DNA of 64,000 nucleotides from assembly GCF_963970025.1 (NCBI RefSeq), contig NZ_OZ018776.1:806001-870000 (forward strand), read 5' to 3'. Positions within the stretch are counted from its first letter, which is position 1; each line of letters starts with the position of its first letter. Shown here in pieces: positions 1-8,707 of this stretch. Both the position numbers and the translations under genes were made by a program. Source of the stretch: Rickettsia helvetica (GTDB lineage Bacteria > Pseudomonadota > Alphaproteobacteria > Rickettsiales > Rickettsiaceae). A model generated the notes under the pieces. The model saw only the letters and a program-made list of their open reading frames with translations, was not told the DNA's origin and ran no database searches.

Positions 1-80
1 CGTGGACAAGCCGCGGGGTGACAGTGGTGAAACCAAACCACGCAATAAAGCCCCGCTTTTGCAGGAATGACATTAGACAC
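1..80. repeat. Dispersed repeat, partial, at window edge
   Basis: Contains the sequence family seen throughout the window: a ccgcggggtgac core, a 'cacgcaata' section and the short 'gcaggaatgac' end. The left side is cut by the window edge. It lies directly upstream of the Mrp gene and would extend that reading frame if the upstream ATG at 18 were used. Confidence 0.75.
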
Positions 81-98
81 CAACATCTTATAAAACTA

Positions 99-1160
99 AT
101 GAATACAGCTTTAAATTTTGATCTCGGCAATTACCTACTTAACTTAATTGCTTTTTTATTAATTTTAATATCCATAAAAATAATTTTTGTTAAAGATTTA
201 CTAAATGCAGTTATTGCTTCCTCTGTCTTTAGCTTATTAATCGGTGTATCTTATCTCATTATGGATGCTCCTGATGTCGCAATGACCGAAGCAGCACTTG
301 GAGCTTGCTTATCAACATGCGTATATTTGAATTTGTTACGTAAATTACCTCCTGATTTAAAGAATATTGAGAGAACTAATATTATTCCTGCAAGTTTAAT
401 ATGTTTATTGTTTGTAGTAACTCTTGCTTATATGGGGCTAGAATTATCGAATTACGGTGATGATAATGCTCCTATTCATATGCATTCAAGTAAATATTAT
501 ATAGAAAATACCAGTAAAGATATAGGTATACCTTCTCTTGTTGCAGCTATTCTTGCAAGCTATCGTGGATATGATACTTTAGGTGAAACTAGCGTAATTT
601 TAATTGCAGGAATTGCCGTGTTGTTGATATTTTCAAAGAAAGATGTCATACCGCGACTTGATCGCGGTATCTTAGGACACAATATGCTAAACAAGATCCC
701 GTGGTCAAGCCACGGGATGACAAAATCCACAATTATATTAAAAGCTTATCCGATAATAAAATATATCACTAGTTTTATAATACCTTATATAATTTTATAT
801 AGTATATATATTCAGCTTAACGGTGAGTCTTCGCCGGGCGGCGGTTTTCAAGCAGGTGTTATATTTGCATCTAACCTTATTGCTTATGATTTAGTTTACG
901 GTAATCGAAAATTAAGCCGATATTTTCCTCCTAATGTGCTAATTTGTATTGCTATTTTAGGTGTAGCAATATATGCAATTATAGGAACTATATCACTCTT
1001 TTTTAATGATAATTATTTAAATTATTATTCACTAACAAATTTTATCGATGATAAGTTACTTGCTCAGCATATCGCTATAGTTATTGTTGAAATTGGCATA
1101 GGTTTAACTGTCGCAGCTATTATGTACTTAATTTACAACGTATTTAATAATTATGAATAA
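99..1160 (+). CDS. mnhB: MrpA-tail/MrpB fusion subunit of Na+/H+ antiporter
   Basis: Predicted inner-membrane subunit of the multisubunit Mrp (Mnh/Pha) cation/proton antiporter. Residues about 10-85 form the helical block with an APDVAMTEAALG motif found at the C-terminus of MrpA (DUF4040/MbhD type). The C-terminal third has the MrpB signature SPGGGFQAG near residue 247. Other Mrp subunits are encoded at 18-24 kb. The start at 99 is preferred because the upstream ATG at 18 lies in repeat DNA. Around residues 182-209 an 80-base dispersed repeat is read in frame, so the join between the MrpA-like and MrpB-like halves is an insert. The gene overlaps ccmB by 8 bases. The family call is firm; the effect of the insert is unknown. 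Confidence 0.85.
   Translation: MNTALNFDLGNYLLNLIAFLLILISIKIIFVKDLLNAVIASSVFSLLIGVSYLIMDAPDVAMTEAALGACLSTCVYLNLLRKLPPDLKNIERTNIIPASLICLLFVVTLAYMGLELSNYGDDNAPIHMHSSKYYIENTSKDIGIPSLVAAILASYRGYDTLGETSVILIAGIAVLLIFSKKDVIPRLDRGILGHNMLNKIPWSSHGMTKSTIILKAYPIIKYITSFIIPYIILYSIYIQLNGESSPGGGFQAGVIFASNLIAYDLVYGNRKLSRYFPPNVLICIAILGVAIYAIIGTISLFFNDNYLNYYSLTNFIDDKLLAQHIAIVIVEIGIGLTVAAIMYLIYNVFNNYE
644..725. repeat. In-frame dispersed repeat inside mnhB
   Basis: Two GTCAT/ATGAC-type palindromic halves: 'tgtcataccgcgacttgat' with its inverted partner, then 'ccgtggtcaagccacgg' followed by gatgac. Translated in the mnhB frame it stays open and encodes about 27 residues between membrane segments. The same units recur outside genes at 5405-5536, 18145-18291 and 24009-24086. 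Confidence 0.85.
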
Positions 1161-1800
1161 TCTATTTGTATTAATTAAGCGTGAATTTATAGTGCAGAAT
1201 CGCATTAATAATATAATTAAATATCTAGTTATATTTTTTTTATTTTGCATAATTAGTACTGTTTTAATTAACAATGAAAGGGATATTAATAAATTTGGTT
1301 TAATTTTTTCGGTAATTTGTTTATTAATTTCATTAATCGGTTTTTCTTCGATTATATTTAAATATGATTTGGAAGACGGAAGCTTAGAGTTATTATTATC
1401 AATTGTTAGTCATGAAAAAATGATATTAGCTAAATTTTTTGCTATATTTATCAGTAGTACGGTAGGGTTGGTTTTTATTTTACCCATTATTTATGTTTTT
1501 TTTGATCAAACTTTGCTTGAGATAGTATTTTTCTTTATTAGTGTATGGATGATATTAGTTTTATCAAGTAGTTTAGTAGTTTTATCCGGTAGCGTGCAAT
1601 GTTATTTTAAGAAGAATGCTAACTTTGTCGGTACGTTTATCATGCCGTTATTAATTCCGAATATTATAATGACAGGTTTAATATTACAAGATAATAACTT
1701 ACAATTAATTTTTATTATGATAGGAATTAATTTAGTATTTTTACCGATTTCATTCTTCTTGAGTTCCTATTTAATTAAAAATATTTATAATATTACGTGA
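1153..1800 (+). CDS. ccmB: Heme exporter protein CcmB
   Basis: Membrane subunit of the CcmAB transporter needed for cytochrome c maturation. The 215 residues are close to the family norm of about 220. The protein opens with a short cytoplasmic stretch containing LIKREFIVQNR and continues with six hydrophobic segments. The role fits the cytochrome c1 gene (petC) downstream. Its ATG overlaps the last codons of mnhB, so the two are probably co-transcribed. No ccmA is visible in the window. Confidence 0.88.
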   Translation: MNNLFVLIKREFIVQNRINNIIKYLVIFFLFCIISTVLINNERDINKFGLIFSVICLLISLIGFSSIIFKYDLEDGSLELLLSIVSHEKMILAKFFAIFISSTVGLVFILPIIYVFFDQTLLEIVFFFISVWMILVLSSSLVVLSGSVQCYFKKNANFVGTFIMPLLIPNIIMTGLILQDNNLQLIFIMIGINLVFLPISFFLSSYLIKNIYNIT

Positions 1801-1875
1801 TTTTGCTTTATTTTTACTAATGTAGTGATATAAAATAAGATGAATATTATTAATAAATTTTTTTGAGAAAAATAT

Positions 1876-2334
1876 ATGTGGCAGGCTTTACGAAGGTTAA
1901 TTGCAGCAAATCCTATGGGATTTTTTCTGTGGTCTATTATCACTAAATGGTATTTAATTATAGCAGTTGCTTCCTTAATTACTGTATATTATACAGTATT
2001 AGGATTAAAAAAGATTGGGTTTATAGATTATTTTACTAAAACTACAGTCGAGATATTAGATATAACTAAAGCAGTTGCTCAAAATTGTACTACAACACTC
2101 GGTCCTAATTGGAATCATTTAGTTAGTTTTTGGAATTGTTTAAGTGATCCTGGAGAATATAAGCATGAAGAAGGGACAGGAGCAAAAGTGTTAGAAGATG
2201 AAATAAATAAGCTTACGCCAAAACAAGCAGATAGTGCTGCAGACGCTGAACGTCCTATAATAAATCCTTATGAAGAACTAGAAAATCCAAATAATCTTAA
2301 TAATACCCCAAGCAGTAGTAATAATAATCGTTAA
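1876..2334 (+). CDS. Conserved Rickettsia-type membrane protein, unknown function
   Basis: A 152-residue protein with one hydrophobic segment around residues 23-45 and a soluble, Asn/Ser/Glu-rich tail. Residues 70 and 89 are cysteines in the part after the membrane helix. I do not recognise a function; it may belong to a small family restricted to Rickettsia (possibly DUF2670, unverified). It lies between ccmB and petA on the same strand, 22 bases before petA, so it is plausibly co-transcribed with the bc1 genes. The open frame and normal codon use support a real gene. Confidence 0.7.
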   Translation: MWQALRRLIAANPMGFFLWSIITKWYLIIAVASLITVYYTVLGLKKIGFIDYFTKTTVEILDITKAVAQNCTTTLGPNWNHLVSFWNCLSDPGEYKHEEGTGAKVLEDEINKLTPKQADSAADAERPIINPYEELENPNNLNNTPSSSNNNR

Positions 2335-2355
2335 TTTATGTCACTTTAATATTGT

Positions 2356-2889
2356 ATGTCGGATACTGAAGATAATAAAAACAAACAAACTACACGTCGT
2401 GATTTTATGGTTCTAACGGCTAGTAGTGTTGCAGCAGTTGGGGCAGCATGTACTCTTTGGCCTCTCGTTGATTCTTTAAACCCTTCTGCAGACGTGCTAG
2501 CTTTATCATCAATTGAGGTTGATTTATCAAATATTGCAGTAGGGCAAACAGTTACGGTTAAATGGCAAGGTAAACCGGTTTTTATCACTAACCGTACTCC
2601 TGATAAAATAGCTGAAGCAAGAGCCGTAAAAATGTCAGAACTGATCGATCCTGAACCGGATGAAGCACGTGTGAAAGCAGGGCATGATAATTGGTTGGTG
2701 ACGATCGGGATCTGCACGCATTTAGGTTGTGTGCCGCTTGCTAATCAAGGTGAATATGATGGATGGTTCTGTCCGTGCCATGGTTCACAATATGATTCTT
2801 CAGGTAGAGTTAGAAGAGGTCCTGCTCCTTTAAATTTAGTAGTACCGCCTTATACCTTTATTAGCGACAAAAAAATTAGAATTGGGTAG
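2356..2889 (+). CDS. petA: Ubiquinol-cytochrome c reductase Rieske iron-sulfur subunit
   Basis: Carries the [2Fe-2S] cluster of the cytochrome bc1 complex and passes electrons from ubiquinol to cytochrome c1. The N-terminus has a twin-arginine motif TRRDFM (residues 13-18) and a hydrophobic anchor. Cluster ligands are in CTHLGC (120-125) and CPCHG (139-143). The length of 177 is normal for alphaproteobacteria. It is first in petA-petB and followed closely by petB. Confidence 0.97.
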   Translation: MSDTEDNKNKQTTRRDFMVLTASSVAAVGAACTLWPLVDSLNPSADVLALSSIEVDLSNIAVGQTVTVKWQGKPVFITNRTPDKIAEARAVKMSELIDPEPDEARVKAGHDNWLVTIGICTHLGCVPLANQGEYDGWFCPCHGSQYDSSGRVRRGPAPLNLVVPPYTFISDKKIRIG

Positions 2890-2896
2890 TTTATTT

Positions 2897-4093
2897 ATGA
2901 ATGAAGATATTACCCCTAAAAAGCCTAATGCCGTTGTCCAGTGGATAGATTATCGCTTACCGATTTTCTCTTTCTTAAAGCATTTTAGCCATTATCAGAC
3001 TCCAAAAAATCTTAGCTATTTGTGGAATTTAGGCTCTATTGCCGGTATTGCGTTAGTGATTCAGATAATTACCGGCGTGGTGCTTGCTATGCACTACACA
3101 CCCCATGTTGATCATGCTTTTGATAGCGTTGAGCGAATCATGCGTAATGTAAATTACGGCTGGTTGCTGCGTTATACTCATGCAGTAGGTGCATCGATGT
3201 TTTTTGCCGCCGTATACTTACACATAGCAAGAGGTTTATATTACGGCTCTTATAAAGCACCTAGGGAACTGCTTTGGCATATCGGTATCATCATTTTTCT
3301 AACCATGATGGCTACTGCTTTTATGGGCTATGTGCTTCCTTGGGGGCAGATGAGCTACTGGGGAGCAACGGTTATTACTAATTTATTTTCGGCTATTCCA
3401 TTAATAGGGGAATCCATAGTTACGTGGCTGTGGGGTGGTTTTTCCGTTGATAACCCGACATTAAATAGATTCTTCTCACTGCATTATTTATTGCCGTTTA
3501 TTATTGTTGCTCTTGTGATGCTGCATTTAGTAGCCTTACATCAGCATGGCTCAAATAACCCAAAAGGTATCAACGTTCAAAGCCCTAAAGATACTATTCC
3601 GTTTCACCCTTATTATACCGTAAAGGATTTTGTCGGTTTTGGGGTTTATTTCATAATATTTGCCTATTTTATTTTTTACGAACCGAATTATTTAGGTCAT
3701 CCCGATAATTACATTCCAGCAAATCCGTTAGTTACGCCTGCTCATATCGTACCTGAGTGGTATTTTTTGCCGTTTTATGCGATCCTTAGAGCCGTACCTT
3801 CTAAACTCGGCGGGGTGCTATTAATGTTCGGAAGTATATTTGTGTTATTCTTACTACCTTGGCTTGATACTTCAAAAATCAGAAGTAGTAATTATAGACC
3901 AATATACCGAATTGCTTTTTGGATATTTATGGCAGATTGTTTATTGCTTGGTTATTTAGGCGGGCAGCCGGCAGAAGAGCCGTATATTACCATTAGCCGT
4001 TTTGCTGCGTGCTATTACTTTTTTCATTTCTTAGTAGCTCTGCCGCTGATAGGTAAATATGAGAAGCCACTGCCATTGCCGGAGGAGTTGTAA
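2897..4093 (+). CDS. petB: Cytochrome b of the bc1 complex
   Basis: Membrane core of complex III holding both b hemes. From the ATG at 2897 it has 398 residues. Heme ligand pairs are His95/His109 and His196/His210, each pair 14 apart as the family requires, and the Qo-site PEWYF is at 286-290. A TTG five codons upstream (2882) overlaps petA and could in principle start translation, but the ATG is more likely. A dispersed repeat and a GIY-YIG gene separate it from petC. Confidence 0.97.
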   Translation: MNEDITPKKPNAVVQWIDYRLPIFSFLKHFSHYQTPKNLSYLWNLGSIAGIALVIQIITGVVLAMHYTPHVDHAFDSVERIMRNVNYGWLLRYTHAVGASMFFAAVYLHIARGLYYGSYKAPRELLWHIGIIIFLTMMATAFMGYVLPWGQMSYWGATVITNLFSAIPLIGESIVTWLWGGFSVDNPTLNRFFSLHYLLPFIIVALVMLHLVALHQHGSNNPKGINVQSPKDTIPFHPYYTVKDFVGFGVYFIIFAYFIFYEPNYLGHPDNYIPANPLVTPAHIVPEWYFLPFYAILRAVPSKLGGVLLMFGSIFVLFLLPWLDTSKIRSSNYRPIYRIAFWIFMADCLLLGYLGGQPAEEPYITISRFAACYYFFHFLVALPLIGKYEKPLPLPEEL

Positions 4094-4102
4094 GAGTTAA
4101 GT

Positions 4103-4188
4103 CGTCATTGCGAGCAGCCGTAGGCTGCGTGGCAACCTCATAAAGCAGGACTCCTGAGATTGTTTAGTCGAATGACATAGTAATGACG
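4103..4188. repeat. Dispersed repeat (CGTCATTGCGAG family)
   Basis: Starts with cgtcattgcgagcagccgta and ends with a degraded aatgacg. It lies between petB and the GIY-YIG gene, and the first possible ATG of that gene (4183) falls at its right end. Confidence 0.8.
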
Positions 4189-4209
4189 TTTTTTGTATCA
4201 TGCAAATTT

Positions 4210-4497
4210 ATGAAGCAACCAATAGTATATATAGTAACTAACAAGAAAAATGGTATACTCTATACCGGTGTTACTTCTAATTTAATAAGAGTATACCAAC
4301 ACAAAAATGATATAATTAAGGGGTTTAGTAAAAAGTATAATTGCAAAATTTTAGTATTTTATGAGATTCATGAAACTATGAATTCAGTAATAAATAGAGA
4401 AAAACAAATTAAAGCCGGTTCAAGAGACAAAAAAATTAAATTAATAGAACAAACAAATATAAATTGGGATGATTTATATAATGAAATTATTCTGTAA
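4210..4497 (+). CDS. GIY-YIG nuclease family protein (UvrC-like endonuclease domain)
   Basis: A 95-residue single-domain protein. The variant GIY-YIG signature is seen as VYIVTNK...LYTGVTSNL near the start, followed by the expected Arg and by a Glu in NREKQIKAG. This matches the YhbQ/URI-like group common in bacteria, often annotated as a putative endonuclease. The start at 4210 is chosen over 4183 because it begins right before the domain and lies outside repeat DNA. The gene interrupts the petB-petC order. Cellular role unknown. Confidence 0.8.
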   Translation: MKQPIVYIVTNKKNGILYTGVTSNLIRVYQHKNDIIKGFSKKYNCKILVFYEIHETMNSVINREKQIKAGSRDKKIKLIEQTNINWDDLYNEIIL

Positions 4498-4504
4498 TAA
4501 AAAT

Positions 4505-4608
4505 ATCATTGCAAGGAAAGACAAAATCTCGACACGACAATCTTATAAAATAATAATAAACTTCTGAGATTGCTTCGTCAAAATTTTCAATTTTTCCTCG
4601 CAATGACG
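4505..4608. repeat. Dispersed repeat (CGTCATTGCGAG family)
   Basis: Bounded by a degraded 'atcattgcaagg' and 'cctcgcaatgacg', with the typical middle 'gagattgcttcgtcaaaatt'. It ends 13 bases before petC and may carry the petC leader. Confidence 0.85.
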
Positions 4609-4621
4609 ACTCAAAAAATTT

Positions 4622-5377
4622 ATGAAAACTAAACTACTTATCTCTAGCATCATACTACTAACTTCATGCTTAAGTCTAGCCAACGAAGAAGCATTACCAC
4701 CGAAAAAGATGAAATGGTCATTTGACGGCGTATTTGGCACAGTTAATCGTGAAGCTGCACAAAGAGGTTTTCAGGTCTATAAAGAAGTTTGTAGCGTTTG
4801 CCACGGTTTAAACAATTTATATTACCGTAATCTTAAAGATATCGGTTTTTCGGATGATGAAATAAAAGAAATCGCTAAAGGATATACGATAAAAGACGGA
4901 CCTAATGATGATGGTGAGATGTTTGACCGTCCCGCTCTTCCATCGGATCGTTTTGTACCTCCTTACCCTAATGAGCAAGCAGCGAGAGCGGCTAATAATG
5001 GAGCCCATCCTCCTGATCTATCTTTAATAATAAAAGCACGTCATGACGGAGCTAATTATATATATTCGCTCCTTACCGGCTATACCGAACCGCCGGCAGA
5101 TTTTAAGCTGATGCAAGGAACTCATTATAATCCCTATTTCCCTGGCGAGCAAATAGCAATGCCACCGCCGCTTACAGACGGGCAGGTAACCTATATGGAC
5201 GGTACTAACGCAAGTGTAGAGCAGATGTCGCATGATGTTGCGGTATTCCTGCAATGGGCAGCTGAGCCGGAAATGGAACACCGTAAATCTATGGGTCTTA
5301 AAGTTATGATGTTTTTGGTAGTATTTACTATCTTTTTCTATATTGCAAAAAACCGCATTTGGTCTAATTTAAAGTAG
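4622..5377 (+). CDS. petC: Cytochrome c1 of the bc1 complex
   Basis: Heme-c subunit of complex III, exported to the periplasmic side. It has a signal peptide (about residues 1-20, ending LSLA), heme attachment CSVCH at 57-61, the axial methionine region AMPPPL in the second half, and a C-terminal anchor helix near residues 225-243. The length of 251 is normal. It is separated from petB by a repeat and a nuclease gene. Confidence 0.96.
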   Translation: MKTKLLISSIILLTSCLSLANEEALPPKKMKWSFDGVFGTVNREAAQRGFQVYKEVCSVCHGLNNLYYRNLKDIGFSDDEIKEIAKGYTIKDGPNDDGEMFDRPALPSDRFVPPYPNEQAARAANNGAHPPDLSLIIKARHDGANYIYSLLTGYTEPPADFKLMQGTHYNPYFPGEQIAMPPPLTDGQVTYMDGTNASVEQMSHDVAVFLQWAAEPEMEHRKSMGLKVMMFLVVFTIFFYIAKNRIWSNLK

Positions 5378-5404
5378 TTCAATATTATTTTTACACGGTA
5401 AAAT

Positions 5405-5536
5405 CGTCATTGCGAGCGACCAAAGGCGTTGTTGTATGGATTGAAAAACGCACTCGGTGTCATCCCGTGGTCAAGCCACGGGGTGACAGTGGAAAAGCCG
5501 ATCCATGCAACAACGTCCCTCTCTTAGTATAATGAC
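5405..5536. repeat. Composite dispersed repeat
   Basis: A CGTCATTGCGAG start is followed by a nested GTCAT...ATGAC unit with the ccgtggtcaagccacgg palindrome, then 'atgcaacaacg' and aatgac. One repeat type appears inserted in another. Confidence 0.85.
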
Positions 5537-5581
5537 TTATCTTTGCTATACTTATCCTAAAATTTATATAGATAGGTATTT

Positions 5582-6151
5582 ATGATTACTTTATTTGCAG
5601 CGATTACAGGCTTTATTAGCTCTATTATTCCTGAAGTTTTAAAAATATACAAAGATATTAACGACAAAAAACACGAGATAAATATTTTAGATCGTCAAAT
5701 TGCTAATAACAAACTCAATCAATCCAAAACTTTTACAGAGCTTACTATATCGCAAGAAATGGCAGAGCAATATTCTCTTTACTCCACTTATAAATCAGGT
5801 GTTAGTTGGGTTGATGCTTTAAACGGCTTGGTAAGACCCATACTCGCCTATAGCTTTTTTGCAATGTATGGGGGTGTTAAATATGTTCAATATAAATCGT
5901 TAAAAAGTTCTGCTCTGCTAGTGGAGTATTTAGATATATTATGGAGCATAGAAGATCAAACTATTTTTGTGGGGATTATTAGCTTTTATTTTGGTCAACG
6001 TACTTTCAGCAAATTATGGAAGTATACTCGGTCAATTTCAAAAAGAGCTAGGAGTTCACAAGGCGAGGAGCGGAGCGTATACTTAATACGTGAGCACCAC
6101 AGATCTTGTAGAACGACAACGCCAATTTTTGAAATTGACCGAGTATACTAA
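5582..6151 (+). CDS. GTA-type three-TM holin with palindromic element tail
   Basis: Resembles the three-transmembrane holin family linked to gene transfer agent release: a short N-terminal helix, a charged linker and coiled region (residues about 20-60), then two hydrophobic segments around GLVRPILAYSFFAMYGG and FVGIISFYFGQR. From about residue 147 the coding sequence lies entirely inside a palindromic element, so the last 40 residues or so are element-derived. Other GTA pieces (portal, tail megatron) lie at 35.7-39.3 kb. It may no longer work as a holin. Family call moderate. Confidence 0.65.
   Translation: MITLFAAITGFISSIIPEVLKIYKDINDKKHEINILDRQIANNKLNQSKTFTELTISQEMAEQYSLYSTYKSGVSWVDALNGLVRPILAYSFFAMYGGVKYVQYKSLKSSALLVEYLDILWSIEDQTIFVGIISFYFGQRTFSKLWKYTRSISKRARSSQGEERSVYLIREHHRSCRTTTPIFEIDRVY
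6021..6149. repeat. Rickettsia palindromic element with perfect 24-bp arms
   Basis: The arms at 6021-6044 and 6126-6149 are exact reverse complements over 24 bases (agtatactcggtcaattt...). The interior contains gagcgtatacttaatacgtg, which reappears in inverted orientation in the element at 25745-25880. It is read in frame as the C-terminus of the holin-like gene, and its right arm nearly supplies the stop. Confidence 0.92.
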
Positions 6152-6243
6152 TTCTTCATTTACTCTGAGTATATAAGACTTGAATTTTGAATAGATAATG
6201 TTATATGTTTAAATATATAACTAACAAAATTAATGGTGGTTTT

Positions 6244-6747
6244 ATGTTAAAGAGCGTAAGATTATATATTCCGTCTATAGCAGCTATTATTTTATCTAGT
6301 AATATTGCAATAGCTAATAAGAATTATGATTCCGGTCATGCAATGCCGCTGCGTCAGGTAGTAGATTTAATAGATAATCAAATTACAAATATTGATAATT
6401 TATTTAAAAATAGATTGCCATTGTATGAATTTAATAGCATAAAAAGCAATTTTATTACTAAAGATAAGCACTATATTATTATTATGGAAGTACCTGGTTT
6501 TGATAAAAGTCAAATTAAGGTTAAAGTGAACGGCAATAAATTATTTATTACAGGGAATATAGAAGAAAAAAATAAAGGTGATGATTCAGATAATTATATG
6601 AATAAAAATTTTAATTATGTAATGTCATTATATGAAGATGTAGATCAGGCAAATATCTCTTCAAGTCTTAAGAATGGAATACTTACTATTATTCTACCTC
6701 GCATTGAGATTAAAGAACAAGAAGCAAGAGAGATACCGATTAATTAA
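6244..6747 (+). CDS. Small heat-shock protein (Hsp20/alpha-crystallin) with signal peptide
   Basis: The alpha-crystallin domain spans about residues 70-160, with the closing motif GILTIILPR (I-x-I/V type) that docks between subunits. The N-terminus has a basic start, a hydrophobic core and SNIAIANK, which looks like a cleavable export signal; this is unusual for a cytosolic chaperone family. The ATG at 6244 is chosen because it is preceded by ggtgg and begins the signal peptide; an ATG at 6205 would add 13 residues. Family firm, location inferred. Confidence 0.85.
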   Translation: MLKSVRLYIPSIAAIILSSNIAIANKNYDSGHAMPLRQVVDLIDNQITNIDNLFKNRLPLYEFNSIKSNFITKDKHYIIIMEVPGFDKSQIKVKVNGNKLFITGNIEEKNKGDDSDNYMNKNFNYVMSLYEDVDQANISSSLKNGILTIILPRIEIKEQEAREIPIN

Positions 6748-7602
6748 TTAGCATTTAATTTTTCTGAAACAAAACCTTTCTCTATATAGCTAGGTAATTT
6801 TATTAGCTCCTGTTTTAGTTCATGATCTACTCCTGAGGTTTCAAATATTCGATCGACTAAAAAAATCATAAGTTTAGTGTTATGATTGAAGAAGAAGTCA
6901 AAATTCGGTTTGTTATCAAAATATCGATTAACACGAGGAAAATGATAAGCATGAGTAACAATAGCAATTTCGGCATTATCTAGGTCAATATTACCGTTTT
7001 CATGCTCTTTATATAGAGTTTTAAATTGTCCGCCGGTATTGGTGTGATTTTCCGGTAACGTGAAAATATAGAAATTTTCTTTCAGATAATCGATAATAAT
7101 ATTTTTATCAAGGGCTTCTTTTAGTAAGCTATTATCATGAGCTCTGCCATTAAATAAAATTATCGGTCCGTATTTTTATAATTCTTCAGATGTTAAGTTA
7201 GATTCCTGCTTATCAAGTTTTTTAGCTGCTACTTCTCTTGCTATTTCGATCCCAAAGCCTCATTCTATTATATCCGTCCTCTTTATCTACCGCTCCAATA
7301 TTTTGAGCATCAGAATTAATCGGTATTTTTGTATAAGAATGTCTTGCAGATAAAACCCATACATAGTTTATATTCTTATCTATTTCAGGATTTTCGGTTG
7401 CATAAATATTTTGTATTTCTGAGATAAAATTCTTGCGGATTTTTTCATTAGCAGGATCAAACTCTAGATTATTTAGATCGGTTATTATCTGCTCAAAATG
7501 TTTGTCTTGAGTAAATTTTTGATAATTTTGGAATCCTAAAAATGAAACTACACCTATAATAATTATAGCAATAACAGTGGTAAGGTTTTTATAGTTTTTC
7601 AT
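6744..7602 (-). pseudogene. Broken YdcF/DUF218-like membrane protein
   Basis: The N-terminal 126-residue piece (7222-7602) starts with a single membrane anchor and contains VWVLSARHSY. The reading then shifts frame near 7255, continues through REVAAKKLDKQ, meets an in-frame TAA near 7178, and goes on to AEIAIVTHAYHFPRVNRYF, which resembles the conserved VTsayHxpR motif of DUF218 (SanA/YdcF/ElyC) proteins. The rest stays open to a stop overlapping the end of the heat-shock gene. One frameshift plus one nonsense codon make it a likely pseudogene. DUF218 assignment is by motif only. Confidence 0.65.
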
Positions 7603-7687
7603 GTTGTGATAAAAATAATGAGGTTGAAATACGGATATGTCATACCATAGCTTGACTGTGATATCAAGAAAAATAACTTTTAGTAAC

Positions 7688-8698
7688 TTATTCGCTTTTT
7701 AGCTTTGCTAGCTCTTGAGGGGTAGGCAGAAATTTTTCAAGCTTTTTAGGTAATGTTTCTGTAAGCTTAAATTGTGATACTCCTATTGATTTTTGGATGC
7801 CTTCTATAGCGTATTCTACAGTAATACCTTGTTTTTCTTCACACAAAATTAACCCAATTGTAGGATTATCCGAATTATCTTTAATTTTGCGATCCATTAA
7901 ATTAAGATAAAAATTTAGTTTACCGGCATATTCCAGCTTAAACTTACCGGTTTTTAATTCAATAACAACATAACATTTGAGTTTTATGTGATAAAAAACT
8001 AAATCCAAATAATAATCTTCTCCCTCAAGTTCTATATGATACTGATTGCCAACAAATGCAAAACCTTGTCCTAACTCTAATAAAAAGTTTTTAATATTAT
8101 CTATCAATTTATTTTCTAAATCTCATTCTATTATTTTATCTTGAATATCTAAAAATTCTAAGTTGTCTTTTATAATCGACCTTGCTAAATCAGATTGTAA
8201 TTCAGGTAAAGTATTGGAAAAGTTATTTATACCTTTCGCTGACCTTTCATATAAATTACTTTTAATTTGCAAAGATAATACATTTCTTGACCAACCATTT
8301 GCGATGGTTTGTTGTGCATACCAAATTCTTTGATTTATATTTTTTAGTTTTGAAAAAATAATAATATTATGACTCCATGGGATTTCTCCAACCGCCTGTT
8401 GGAGAATTTGGTCATTATTATATTCTGCAAAAAACTGACACATATAAGAAAGGTTTTGATATGATAATCCTTTCATTTCAGGAAATTCTTTACGCAAATC
8501 ATCAGAAATATTTTGAATAACTTTTGATCCCCATTTCTCTTTATTCTGACGTTCTAAAATTAATTTTCCTATATTCCAATAAAGAACTATCAATTCTTTA
8601 TTAACTGCTAAATGGGCTCTAATACAAGCTTTGCTAATTTCTTGTTTTAAATTTTTAATTAAATCAGTATATGATTCATTACTTAAAATATTGCTCAT
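7688..8698 (-). pseudogene. DUF1016/YhcG-type PDDEXK nuclease split by a stop codon
   Basis: The upper half (8123-8698) is the DUF1016 N-terminal domain (SKACIRAHLAVNKELIVLYWNIG, shortened here in sense only; key part LYWNIGK). The lower half (7688-8107) is the nuclease domain with YYLDLVFYH and CYVVIELKTG, the expected D and ExK residues. Both halves are in the same frame, separated only by a TGA near 8123, between KIIE and DLENKL, where the family usually has a sense codon (often Arg, so CGA to TGA is plausible). Everything else is intact, so this is a recent loss, or a read-through or two-protein arrangement. Confidence 0.75.
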
Positions 8699-8707
8699 TG
8701 ATTTTAA

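Noticed and set aside
4543..5281. Three minus-strand frames over petC
   Set aside because: Shadows of cytochrome c1, which has complete heme and anchor features.
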